From positions 1 to 62,000 of the forward strand of contig JBBHKE010000475.1 of assembly GCA_037447655.1 (NCBI GenBank): 62,000 nt of DNA. Direction: 5' to 3'. The stretch comes from Zygnema cylindricum. Lineage: Eukaryota; Streptophyta; Zygnematophyceae; Zygnematales; Zygnemataceae. This document shows positions 11,389 through 23,057 of the stretch, piece after piece. Made by a program: the position numbers and the translations under genes. Each line of letters starts with the position of its first letter. Position 1 is the first letter of the stretch. Below the pieces are notes generated by a model. It was not told the origin of the DNA, searched no databases, and saw nothing but the letters and a program-made list of their open reading frames with translations.

Positions 11389-14300
11389 TTATAGTGTCCG
11401 TTTTTTGGCCTTCTGTTTCTTCTTCCCCAACTCCTGCAATCGTCTGGAATGATCGAGGCATTCTTTAAAACCATAGTGAGGTCTTCTCTCATACCAAGTA
11501 TCCATAGCCTCTGTAGTGTCCCAATGCTCTCCACTACTGCTTTGTCCATACTTGTGGACTAAACCGGATCCATTATGATCCTCACCCCAGGTCCGGTTCC
11601 AACGCTCTCCTGAGGAACCTTCCCACCATGTTTCTCCTCCCTTCTGTCCATTCGCATTGCGGTCAAATCGCTCCGCCCACTTGTCTCCCCATTTTGTTTG
11701 GCTTCCGTCTGCCTCAAACCTCTCGGCCCACTTATCGGTGTACTTCATAGCCGCACCCTTACCATCGTATTCTTCGCCCCACCTTGAGTAAGCAAAGAAG
11801 ACCACATTGAACAGAGAGAACAATTAGCATTTTGAAAACATATGACATTTTGTGCTCAGACATGACGACAATACACAATCCCAGGCTCCCGATTGTCTTA
11901 AACCATTTCTCCAGCATCAATTTGCCACATTGAAAACTACAACTAGGTGCTGAGGGTAGGCAATAAATAGACGCTGAGATTTGTGACCTACTTCAGGAAC
12001 GAAAATTGTCAAAAAGCATTGAAACATATTGATTTGAAGAAGCACTTTGTAAAATAAGTGACATTGGATCAAGTAAGCTTGAGACGTTGGTGAAGATGGT
12101 GAAGGATTTACGTCAAGAGATTGACGCCAAACGACCATTTGCAAATGAGCCAATTAGCTGTGTATTGGAAATGTACCTCTCATGCCAAATGTGTGCATGT
12201 CCTGCCTCAAGAGGTGTGGATAAATCGATTTTGCTCCACTTATCAGCCCACTTTTCAGAGTGTCCTAGGGCATCATAGTGTTCCCACCACTTCTCATGCC
12301 ACTCTCCTCCACTGCCATTCCGAGCCCATTTATCGGCACTCTTTTCAATATGCAAAAGCCCGTTTTTTGCATCCTGGACCCCAAAGCACCAGCATATATC
12401 AGACAATAGACACCACAATTACACTATGAGACAAACTACTCCTCACATGAGAAAAAAAAACAAACAAATCCCTGCCTCCATTAATTATGACCGTGACAGA
12501 TTGCTTGTCAGCGTGTCATACAAAAGATGAGCACTAACATTGTGTATTATATATAGATGCTCTAGCAGATCAAATGGAATACCCGGAACATAAATACTTA
12601 TTGGGAAAAAATTTAAGAAATAACCCCCCCCTTACGAAGCGTCCAAATACCTGTGAATTCTCTTTCAATGAAACCTCCCAGGGTGTTGATGCAATTATAA
12701 AAATCATTACATTATCACATTGGTTCCAGCATTTCTAGTTGCATTATAGTCAAGAAAGCACATATCTGTCACCATATCACCACTTCCTCACCTGCCACAT
12801 AGCCTCACGCCACATCTCCCTCCAAACTCCTCCGTTTGAATCTCTTCCCGACTTCTCGGCTCCTAGTTCTTTATATTCGAAAGGATCTGTTGTTTCCCAC
12901 CACTTCTCCTCCCATTCTGTAGACCCATCTGCACTCACTCCTCTCACAACCGTCCACTTACAGACTTCTCCATTTGCCCTCTCGTCTACGCCTGTCTCCC
13001 TCCACCACCTTGACCCATCTGCGTGGAATCCGCTTTCCTCCTTCGATTCTTCCTTGCCCTTAACAACATCGGCAGTCTCTCCTTCCAAATCAGGAACTTG
13101 GAGGTTTGCCCACTCCAAGGCTCGTGCTACTTCAACCTCTACCTCCTGCAACAGACCTGACTCCTGTTCAATTTCCAATAATGACTGCAAAGGAGGAAGT
13201 GAGGGGACAGCCCTTGATTGAAAAATGGACGACAAATCGGTCGCTGCAGATTCGCTCTCCAGCGGGAGTTCAAAAGATTCGGGTTCTTCTCTATCAAGTT
13301 CAATAACAGAATATGAAGGCTTATTATTCGATGGTGATGCTTCCTTCTTCAGTTTCGGCTCAGACCTATTCGGTGCCCCTCTGTCAGACTTTTCTGAAAC
13401 GGGAGGTGGAGCCCATGTCCAGAAGTCAGGCCCAGGTGTCGAGTTCCCTACCAAAGTGCAAGATGAGTTAACATCCCCACTAGACCCACCATCAGTGCTA
13501 GAAACTGTTGATTGTGGGCTTGATTCGCCAGGTGTTGCCAATCCTGTCGGGTACACAAATAAAATAAATAAAATTTGTAAACTGGGTCAGCCTACAGGAG
13601 TTAAGAGAGTTGACTGTAAACAGTAAAATAGAATGAAGTGTGGAACAGAGAATGCATATACACTGAGTAAACGATGTCAACATTGTTTTATGTCCAATGA
13701 GAGTTATTTGATAAACAAAGCAAGCATATAATTTCCTCTGAAATACTCAATGACAATCGTTAATAAGACCACTAAAACCATCTGAAGCAAAGTTGTCCTT
13801 ACTTGCAGTGACTGCAGGCCCTTTAATTGGTCCCCTGTTTGCATGTAATGCCAGCTTCTGCCCTCCTGCCCATCCTGGTTGATTCTCTGATGTCGGACGG
13901 CCCCTTTCCCCTTGCTTTCGTAAACGATCTCTGTCCACATCCGCCAAAACTGACTCGATAGCCGCCAAAGCAGCTGCTGCACGGTCGACAATCTGCTGTT
14001 TTTCCACTTTTCGGCGTTCCTCCTCAGGCACCTGTTTCATACGAAAAACATAGGAAATAGTTGAGTGTAAACATTTGAAGTCATGTTAGAGCTGGGGCCC
14101 ATCCGGCCAGTTTTGGATCATCATCCCTGATGGACATCACTCAACAGCAAATAATAGCTTGTCAAATATGTGATGTTCTAAACATGGGCCACAGCCAATC
14201 TGACTTTTCAAGAACTGAAGCCGTTTACCCTCACAGAAGGTCAAATAAATTCAATGACAAAAAATGTGGACATGTGCAACACAGCTTCACAGGAAACTCC

Positions 14301-15283
14301 AAATGACTATGTAATAATCAACTAAAAATACACAATTTGAAAGTGTACGTAACGTTTTCGGAGGCATACAGAAATTCAATGGCTCGCTCAATAATTAACA
14401 AGAAATTAAGACATGGGACATGTACGACTCAGTCAATAACGCGTACATTTCGATTTAGGAATTAGAGATAACAACCAGTCTAAAACAATTCCCATCCAAA
14501 AAGATAGGTTGTGGTTCACCACCAGCTAATTAAGTTAGGGAATTATTAGCGTTAACACTTTATTAGAATTAACTACACTAAATTATGATTTGCGACGTGG
14601 CTCATTATGAGGGTCACTCACCTATATAATGTTATTAGCACTCCTTCATGATTTGGGTCAAATACATATTTACTCAAACTAGAGTGATTTACTCTAATAG
14701 TGATGAGCAGTGTTGTTGTTCACACCTCAGCAATTGCAGAAAACTGCTCTTGTCTCCGGACCATAGTCATGGCTTCCGCTTCTTTGGCTCGCCTTTCTTC
14801 CTCTTCCCTCAACATATCCAATTCTTTCTCCTTACGCTCCATCTCTTCCCTTTCACGAGCTCGTTTCCACATTGTGAGATAAGAGGCATCACTCCCAGGA
14901 CCGCGGGCCGATAATCGGACAAATCCACCTGTCTCCACATTTCTTCTGTTGAAATTCTGTGACCAATTTGGTTGGCACAGGCGTCGACTCAAACAGAATT
15001 GCAGATTCTTTCTTTGACCTCTGTCAGATTTGTTAACTGGAAGAGAAAAAAATTGACTTGAACAGGGGGTTTTAGCAGTGTTTATCTGCAACTGTTTATA
15101 TAATCTTGTGTCCAAATAAAGGGCGAAGCTGAGTGGATCAACCACTTCTGGTTTGAATTGGCCATTTCTTCTTCTTAAGGCATGATGACAATTGCCAGGG
15201 GAGAGGGATGAGAAATAATGCAATTGGCTTTTTGTATCCACAGAGGCAATATTGTATGGTCCAAAAAACCCTGTTTGAGACAT
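11389..15283 (-). CDS. LESV: LIKE EARLY STARVATION (LESV) starch-granule protein, plastid
   Basis: Five exons (15283-14726, 14031-13803, 13543-12792, 12373-12177, 11782-11389) join in frame through GT-AG introns to give 709 aa. LESV and its relative ESV1 act in the plastid stroma on starch, where they promote glucan phase transition and granule initiation. The N-terminal 140 residues are basic and Ser/Asn-rich, as for a transit peptide. SYLTMWKRA then starts a charged coiled-coil region, and PGPDFWTWAPPP lies near residue 300. From about 430 to 700 comes the Trp/Asp/Glu-rich domain with repeats such as EKWADKW, GEWHEKWWEHYD and YTDKWAERF, then GETWWEG, RWNRTWGEDHNGSG and SSGEHWDT, all hallmarks of this family. 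The protein is longer than land-plant LESV (roughly 580 aa from memory), mainly in the linker. An upstream TTG extends the frame but ATG at 15283 is the better start. The intron at 14032-14725 contains degenerate MITE-like ends. Confidence 0.92.
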
Positions 15284-15289
15284 TTGCAA

Positions 15290-16316
15290 GGCCGTCGTAA
15301 TTCGCGAAAGTAGTTATGACTGTCCGAGAAAAGAAAATAATATTTGACGTAAACAATGAGAATACTTCTTGGTGTCACCGCTGTATATAATAACCTTACA
15401 ATTTCAAGTACAATCTTTTTTAACTCCGAAGGAAAAAGCTTAATTGCCGCGAATGAGTCCTCCAAGATGAGAAAAAGAAAGAAAGATGACAGGGAATCTA
15501 TCGTACGGTCGAGATCTCCTCTGTGTCTATCCTAAAAGCACCTCTAAGGTTCAGAAAAGAATAATTATAGCAAAGAACTTCACCTCCGTTCCAGTAAGTG
15601 AAACCGAACAGTGTAAACGAAAAACTGCTACTTTCAGAGGTTTTACAAATGATCAAAATTAGCACATTCTAAAATTGATAAGTTTATTAATTAAAAATTA
15701 TATACATATGTTTATATCTATGTACATATAAAATGCTCATTGCTCTCTCTCTCTCTGGCTTTTAATCCCTAAGACTTGTGCTGGGCATCCACGCTAATTA
15801 GCCATTGAAATCAATGGAAAGGCAAAACCTGTAAAAACCTATGATAAAAAAATAACTATTAGCAATGCCAGCCACTTCCATAAAAGTAGTATAAAACAGC
15901 GAAGGAAAAAGAAGTTATCATTCCATGGTCAATTAATGCATGTTCTGGCCAAAGAATGGGCTTTACTGTCTCAAAAAGTCTAGCAATTTTCAGCTCAAAA
16001 AGACACAGACACTGGTATTTTAGTGTTTTCGAAAGTGGAGAAAGAACTGAGAAGAAAACTGCGGATGATGTGGTCTGGTGCAGAAATGGCCGAAGAACTT
16101 TAAAGTTGCAGACTTCTAGAAGGGATTTTGAAGTATAATAAACTCATATGGAGCGCTTGCAAAAGACAATTTCCACACAGAGGAATTACAGCTGCCATCC
16201 ACGTGTCAAACAACCAGTTTGAAATAGCTATGACACGTGTCATCTTGATAGAAATGAGGAAAAATGCGATGCTTAAAAACAGAATAAATTGTTACAAATA
16301 CAGACTTTTACACACA
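15290..16316. other. Intergenic between LESV and tRNA-Lys
   Basis: This should contain the LESV promoter and 5' leader on the minus strand. A short (TC)n run lies near 15742. No other gene or element is recognised. Confidence 0.45.
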
Positions 16317-16389
16317 GCCGACCTAGCTCAGCTGGTAGAGCGCCAGGCTTTTAACCTGGTGGTCGTGGGTTCGAGCCCCACGGTCGGCG
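16317..16389 (+). tRNA. tRNA-Lys (anticodon UUU)
   Basis: The 73-nt cloverleaf is complete. The acceptor arm GCCGACC/GGTCGGC pairs over 7 bp and the D arm is AGCTCAGCTGGTAGAGC. The anticodon stem CCAGG/CCTGG encloses the loop CTTTTAA, so the anticodon is TTT at 16350-16352. The T arm GTGGGTTCGAGCCCCAC is perfect and the discriminator base is G. Internal A and B boxes are intact and no intron is present. It looks like a nuclear plant tRNA-Lys(UUU) gene. Confidence 0.97.
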
Positions 16390-17253
16390 ACAATTTAGAC
16401 GTTTCGTATGTGAGAAACTTTATTGTAATAGTTATACCACTTCGTGATTGAACTTCGGCCTATAATTTAAAGTATAGTGTGCGCCATCTCCAAAATACAA
16501 CCTCCAGATGTAAACTGTCGTCCCGTGTTTTGGCCCATGGCCACGTCATGCAAAATTTTACATTGTTTTAAATTAAAGTATCCCGCTTCACAAATAGGAA
16601 AATAGCTTCGCACGTCTCAAAATATTCCAAATGTTTCAGAAGATTTGAAACGACGAGGAAAAGTGCACGGTTTTTTGTGTCCGTTTGCTTCCAGTACGGA
16701 TTTTTGTTTGCAGGGGGTCTCATTGTCCCAAGAATAAAATGTCATTCCACGGAACTGGACAGGAGACGTAAAGGCAAAGACAGCTTCTTCAACCTTGAAC
16801 AGCACGGGGGATGGGAGGCTGTACGTCTATATCACGAAAAAGCAGTTTCAAAAATTCAGTGCGACAAAGATTGTAGACGTTGACAGCGGTGACGCGCATT
16901 GTCGACGAATACAATCGTCACAGACTTTAAGTAACGATTTATGAAACCATGTACGGCAAATCCTCGCTAAGGGCGTGTTCCCATGTAACCGAAACTTTGA
17001 AACGTTACTTTGGATTTTAGCGCAGATTTTACGGTGTACTTTTCAAAGTGTTCCTATGTCAAACGTTACTTGCGCGGTCAATACTTCAAATATGTGACAG
17101 CTGTAGACGCCAGCAAACTGCTGACATTTGTAGACTACAACGAGCTCCTGACATACTGCGGACATTTGTCGACGCCAACGAGCTCCGGAGATTAGTAGAC
17201 TCCCACACGTGGACAACATAAGCAATCGCCTACGTCGACAAATGCATGTACAG

Positions 17254-17473
17254 TACACCGCCAATCGCTATTAGCGTTGTGTACGCTAATTCCGCCCCGT
17301 TTTTTTTTTTTTTTATTCTGAAATAGAATAATCCATACTATTTAAGAAATACCCTAATTCCTAATTAGAGTAAACGATTTCTTCGAAAATTTCCAAATTC
17401 CCAATTAGCGTAAACCACGCTAATTATTCGTATACGCTAAAAAACTTCTACGCTAATAGCGATTGGCGGTGTA
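17254..17473. mobile_element. MITE-like element, copy C (inside the Harbinger-type element)
   Basis: TACACCGCCAATCGCTATTA at the left is matched at the right end by its reverse complement (TAATAGCGATTGGCGGTGTA). The 220-bp element is TA-bounded like copies A and B and is a shortened, inverted relative of copy B. The interior is AT-rich with further CGCTAATT motifs. It must have inserted after the surrounding element or been carried with it. Confidence 0.8.
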
Positions 17474-17645
17474 CTGAAGTGAAAGTGACATTGAATGTTC
17501 AGTGTGACATTGTAGACGTCGGGCTTTCTTTTCACTGCCATGTGCGTAGTTCTCGCGGATCCTGTCCGGCTGCCTCTTGCCATTTCCTACGCTTTTCCAT
17601 TTAACGCAATTACATCATTCGCCATTCAGACGAAAAAACGGACAG

Positions 17646-17700
17646 CTTTGCAATACCACATACGACCCTATTTTTGCAATACCACATACGACCCTTTTTT
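17646..17700. repeat. Short tandem duplication, about 26 bp unit
   Basis: TGCAATACCACATACGACCC occurs twice in direct succession, separated by TATTT. It is probably a replication-slippage duplication. No function is visible. Confidence 0.7.
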
Positions 17701-18186
17701 ACCTCTACTGTACTCTCAATTCTACTTGAAATAAACTGAATCAAAAACTCTTTTTGTACAATTTTCGAGAACACCAAACACTTGGAAGCACAAGAGCGAA
17801 AGATGCTTGTGTAATAGGCTAAACCCCCTAAACTCGCACATTCGGGTTTGTTGAAATTCAAATAGCAATTGAAATGGGAAGTATAAATTTAAAATTATTA
17901 CTCAGATTAAAATTTGAAAAGCAAACAAATGTTTTAAATCAGATTGAAAATAAACAAGGAATTTTAGGAACAAAAATAAGAATCTAACTTAAAAAAAAAA
18001 CGCAATGTTATTGAAAACTGAAATCTCAATTGACATCAACATTTGAAGATTGTTGAAGTTTAAAATTGAAATTGAAAAATGCCACTTACATTTGAAAGCT
18101 GAAATTGAAATGGAAATCGGCATTTCAAGGGGGCTTAAATTTTAAAGAGAGTTGACAAATGATAATAACTTTCCAACAAGAGAATA

Positions 18187-18957
18187 ATGTTAAAGGGGTG
18201 GGCAATGTGTTGCAGGATGACTCTAGATAAAAAAATACGTTATGCGGCAATGATAGTTGAGAATCTTGTATTGGCTTTATCGACAATTTTGCAAATGATA
18301 TTCAAATTCCTCATACCACCTATGTTACTCGATAACCAAAGCGAACAACTTTTTGAAGAGACTTTTGCGAAAGTTATGCCCGAAATTGCGAAAATAACCC
18401 TCCGACATTTATCAAACTTTCAATCTGATACAAATGGGGTGTACTACATTGAGCCAAGGTCATTACACTGGGCCGATGTAGAATTAGGACGATATAGTGA
18501 CGAGCGTTTTCGACAAATGTTTCGATTGAGAAAAGATACAGTGGAGTTTCTGGTGAAAGAATTAGAGAGTGACCTCAATACTAACCCTCCACCGGGACTC
18601 CAAAACATCCCAAATAGAGAATTGAGCGCAGAAAAACAGGTTCTAATAGCCTTAATGAGGTTGGGACACCAAGGAGGTCTAATACGTACTTCAGAGGAAT
18701 TTGGTATTGGACGTTCGACTGTTAGTAGAATTTATCGTAAAGTAATGGTGGCAATAGTGAAAAAACTACGTCACTGGGTAAGATGGCCAAATGAAAACGA
18801 ACTCAAAGAGACCAACGATTTTTTTAAAAAAGAAAATGGGTTACCCAATTTTGTAGGGGCTATCAATTGTACTCATATACAGATGACACTTGGAATCATT
18901 TGGGGGGCATGTATGGAAGAGGATGACTTATACGATGATATATTGTTTAATAGTTGA
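18187..18957 (+). pseudogene. HARBI1/PIF-type transposase, truncated and probably inactive
   Basis: The 256-codon ORF shows the order typical of Harbinger nucleases. A region with RYSDERFRQMFRLRKDTVEF comes first, then RELSAEKQVLIALMRLG, then a helix-turn-helix EFGIGRSTVSRIYRKV, then LPNFVGAINCTHIQM, which matches the first DDE_4 motif (G-x-I-D-C-T-H-I in the family). Here the catalytic Asp is Asn (codon 18865-18867), and the frame ends about 30 codons later, before the second Asp and the Glu. No Myb-like partner ORF typical of autonomous PIF elements was found. Activity would have to come from another copy. Confidence 0.8.
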
Positions 18958-19139
18958 TTTGTGTTAATGATGTTTTTCAGGTTTGCATTAGGCACCCTTT
19001 TTTTTCACATACTGTGTGTGAGGAGACCTGTCAAAATTGGAGACCTGTCAAAATTGAAAGACAGACAAAAAGATTGAATGTAGTTAGAGAACTATTACAA
19101 AAGTATCATAAAAGACAAAAACCGATTAAAGGTTCATGT

Positions 19140-20775
19140 TTCCATTTAAACCCTCTCATTCTCCCTCTCCCCCTCCCACTCTTTTTCCCTTTAAATCTGC
19201 CCCCCCCACTTTGTCTCTCTCCCTCTCCAACTCCCACTCCTTTTTTTTATCCCTCTACATCTGTCCCCCCCCTCTCTCCCTCCCCCCCTCCTTTTCCTTT
19301 TCCCTCTCCTTCTCCCTCCCCCCCCCTCCCTCTCCCTCTCCCTCTCTCTCTCCTTTTCCTTTTCTCTCTAAATATGCCCCCCCCTCTCTCTCCCTCTCTC
19401 TCTCCCTCTCCCTCTCCCACTCCCTTTCTTTTTTCCTCTAAATCTGCTCCCCCTCTTTGTCTCTCTCCCTCTCTCTCTCCCTCTCCCTCTCCCCCTCCCC
19501 CTCCCACTCTTTTTCACCCTAAATCTGCCCCCCCCCTCTCTCCCTTTTCCTCTCCCTCTCCCTCTCCCTCTCCCCCTCCCTTTCCTTTTCCCTCTAAATC
19601 TGCCCCCCCTCTCTCTCCCTCTCCCTCTCCCTCTCCCCCACCCACTCTTTGACTCTCTAAATATGCCCCCCCCCTCTCTATCCCTATATCCCTCTCCCTC
19701 TCCCTCTCCCCCTCCCACTCCTTTTCCCTCAAAATCTGCTCCCCTCTCCCTCTCCTCTCCCCCCCCTTTCTTTTTACCTCTAAATCTGCCCCCCCCCCTC
19801 TCTCCCTCTCCCTCTTCCTCTCCCCCTCCCACTATTTTTCCCTCTAAATCTGCCCCCCCCCTCTCTCCCTCTCCCTCTCCCTCTCCCCCTCCCACTCTTT
19901 TTTCCTCAAAATCTTCTTCCCTCTCCCTCTCCCTCTCCCCCCCCCTTCCTTTTTCCCTCTAAATCTGCCCCCCCCCCTCTCTCCATCGCCCTCTCCCCCT
20001 CCCTTTATGTTTCCCTCTAAATTTCCCCCCCCCCTCTTCTGTCTCTCTCCCTCTCCCTCTCCCTCTCCCCCTCACACTCCTTTTTCTTCTATATTTGCCC
20101 CCCCTCTCTCTCCCTCTCCCTCTCCTTCTCCCCCTCCCACTCTTTGACCCTCTAAATATTCCCCCCCCTCTCTATCCCTCTCCCTCTCCCTCTCCCTCTC
20201 CCTCTCACTCTCCCTCTCCCCCTCTCACTCATTTTTCCTCTAAATTTGCCCCCACCACTCTCTCCCACTCCCTCTCCCTCTCCCCCTTCTACTTATTTTC
20301 TCTCTAAATAAGCACCTCCCTCTCACTCCCTCTCCCTCTCCCTCTCCCTCTCCCACTCCCACTCCCACTCCTTTTCCTACTAAATCTGCCCCCTCTCTCT
20401 CAACCTTCCCCCCTCTCGCTCTTTTTTCCCTCTAGATCTACCCCCCTTCTTTCTCCCCCTCCCTCTCCCTATCCCTTGCCCTCTTTCTCTCCCCCCTCCC
20501 TTTCCTTTTCCCTCTACATCTTCCCCCCTCTCCCCGACCCCCTCCCTCTCCTTCTCCCTCTTCCCCTCCCACTCTTTTCTCGCTCAACCTGCCTCTCTCT
20601 CTCACCATCTCCCTCTCCTTTTCCCTTTCCCTCTCTTTACTAATCTGTCCCTTCCTTTCTCACCCCCTCTCTTTCCCTCTCCCTTTCCCCCTCCCACTCC
20701 TTTTCCCTCTCAAACTGCCGCTCTTTCTGTATGTTTTTTTCTCACCTTCTTCCTTTCCCTCTCAGTCTCCCACTC
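19140..20775. repeat. C/T-rich minisatellite, unit about 50-115 bp, 20 or more units
   Basis: About 1.6 kb of nearly pure pyrimidine on the plus strand is punctuated by AAATCTGCCCCCC and variants (AAATATGCCCC, ACATCTTCCCC), which recur at least 20 times at 50-115 bp intervals. Between them lie (CTCTCC)n runs and CCACTCYTTTTCC. Long open frames here on both strands (Pro/Ser-rich or Gly/Glu/Arg-rich) result from composition and are not genes. It lies next to the transposase remnant inside the Harbinger-type element. Confidence 0.85.
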
Positions 20776-22003
20776 CCTCTATTTGTCAATCTTTTTTGTT
20801 AGTCATGAAAAATTACCTTTTGCGATTGGCAAAAAAATGATCCTGTGAATTTCCTGCTTTTCCTTTGGGTGGCCGACGATTAGCAACCTCCTTTTGAATT
20901 ACACAAAAAAATGCGAAAAAAATTGAACGAGTGTGAGAGGAAAAGTGGTAGACACAAGGGAAGAGATAGCGTGAAGCTCCTTTCTTGGACTTCTTTTTTT
21001 TGGAAAATGCCACTACACCGCTGTAATCTTCGCATTCCCCTATTGGAGATAAATTCCGTACCAAAAACGAATTGTTTGCAAACGGGCAAACACCTTTTTT
21101 TTTGTGTACTCTCCCGACCGCCAAAAAAAATTTGAAAACGTTTGACACGTGCGATCCAGGTTTTCTATTCGTCAATAGGGTAGTATTTTGATTAAAATCA
21201 GATCGCGATTTGATTCCAGTGCAAGCGTGAAGATGAGCTGGAAGTGGGTCGCGATGATAATAACGCCAAATTGCCTTACCTTCCAAGTTCCAAGATGACG
21301 CAAAATGTACTTGTGTTTTTGACCATTTTTCGTACGCCGTAATATTTTCTCGTTGAAAGTACCATTTTCTGTGAAAACAACGGGAAAAAACCCTTACTTG
21401 ATCACATGGGAACACACTCTTACTGCAGTTTCGCCCTTGTAAAGCTAAGTAGAAAGTTGTACTTTGGGAATTACTGACACGTGTCCACCAATGAGAATCG
21501 AAGCAAGGACGTCCAATGCTGGCCGCAAACGGCCACAACCTGGCCAGTCAAACTGGCCGCTACAGGTTCCCGTCTAATCTTAGTAGACATTAACGTTTTC
21601 TAGCAGGTTTGTCGGACGCTAAAAATCTTCTGCACTTTACCTTTTAGACCGTTAGAATCAATGATTTTTTTTTTCTCGTGCGACGATTCCTTGTTCGCTG
21701 CTCCTTGCGATCATGCACTGTGCAAAAATTTTAAGTCGTAGGGACAGAACTCACTTGCGACGCGATGCGATTCTTGGCGATGCTTCGCGTGGAATATTGC
21801 CTTCCACGCAATTCGCCCATTGTCATTAGCGTTAACTGGTTAAGCATTTAACGAAAAAAGAAGTTAATGTGAAATCAGACTATGTACAAATTAAATTAGC
21901 GGAAGGACGCGTGGGAGATTGTAGTCCACTCCCCTAGATAGCGTCGCTCACACTTCAAATGATTTTTAGCCAAAAAAAGTCGCGACAAAATTAATGTTGC
22001 TAA

Positions 22004-22678
22004 GGGTGGACTTCCATTTGGCGTCCCAGTAATTGTACGAAATATTTTACTGAATGGCGTGCCTTCCATTAGGTCGCGCCTGTAAACCTGCGTGGCTCAT
22101 TCTGGTTGGTAACACGTAGGTTAATATTCGATGCTTAAAATCTGGAAAGAATCTTCAATTGCAATGTCAAAACGCAATATTTGTACGAGCGGAGGTAATA
22201 TCTGTACCACCGGAGGTAATTAATGACTCGTACAGAGGGCATTAAATGTACTACCCAAAATTTCAAAACGTAACGACAAAAAGGCGGCGACAAACTTTGA
22301 TGGTGGGAGCTTGACGGAATAATTTCGGCGGATTCGCAGCCACCTTGGCGGAAGGCACATGGCCATTGCCACGTGTACGCACATACACGCGCGCTCATCG
22401 TGGATTCTTTTTACCTTTTCCACGCGGCCTATTTTTACATGTTCTGTATTCGAGAATTGTCCTCACTGTGCACGGTCTTAGAAAATTGTAGGTTGGTGAT
22501 GTGGCGTCACGGATAAAAAGTGTAATGAAAATCTGACTGTCCTAATTTATGCCTACAACCTTGGACAATTTTCTGTAGTGTTGTTTTCGTTGAAAAAAAT
22601 ATATTTTTGTACAAACTTGTACAAAAAGGTACGACCTTCAGTAAAAAACCCCACTTTTTCGCTAATGGAAGTCCACCC
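22004..22678. mobile_element. Harbinger-type MITE with TAA target duplication
   Basis: GGGTGGACTTCCATT is repeated in inverted orientation at both ends (22004-22018 and 22664-22678). TAA flanks each side directly (22001-22003, 22679-22681). The 675-bp interior has no coding ORF. The TAA duplication and GGG start match the PIF/Harbinger class, like the surrounding element, but the TIR sequence differs, so it would be a separate subfamily. Confidence 0.8.
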
Positions 22679-23057
22679 TAACTTAACAAACGATAGTCGG
22701 CAATGTATGTGATTGGTTAAGAGAACCAAAGTTGGAGTCGTAAATCTCGCACCAAAAAAAGCGGATCTTCTCGCACCAAAAAATTACGGGATACTTTCCA
22801 ATTGGAATGTCGAATCGGACAGTTCAGATTGAGGGCACTTTCCCATGTGCTAAAGTTACAGTTATTTTCTGTCGTTTTCCTTTATAACTTGGAAAAAAAA
22901 GAAAAAATCTGCAGCCGTACCAAAAAAATCAAATTACCATCGTACAAGTTGTGTTCCATTAAAAATTTAGCTTTATCGCAGTTTGTCGTCTATCGCGGTG
23001 CAGTTTATCGTTTAGCGAGTTTCGACCCACTTTCACTTCTTTCCAGATCATCTTCAA

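Noticed and set aside
12739-13221. 160-codon plus-strand frame opposite LESV exon 3
   Set aside because: Antisense shadow of the LESV coding exon; no independent support.
17010-17195. Short frame with GACGCCAACGAGCTC-like words
   Set aside because: It is a degenerate short repeat just inside the Harbinger-type left end, not a coding sequence.
19140-19962. Long Pro/Ser-rich and Gly/Glu/Arg-rich open frames on both strands
   Set aside because: They come from the C/T-rich minisatellite; open frames in several frames at once with no domain or complex sequence are compositional.
20813-21538. 241-codon minus-strand open frame
   Set aside because: The start is TTG, no motif or family is recognisable, composition changes along its length, it lies within the transposon, and a TIR-like end falls inside it.
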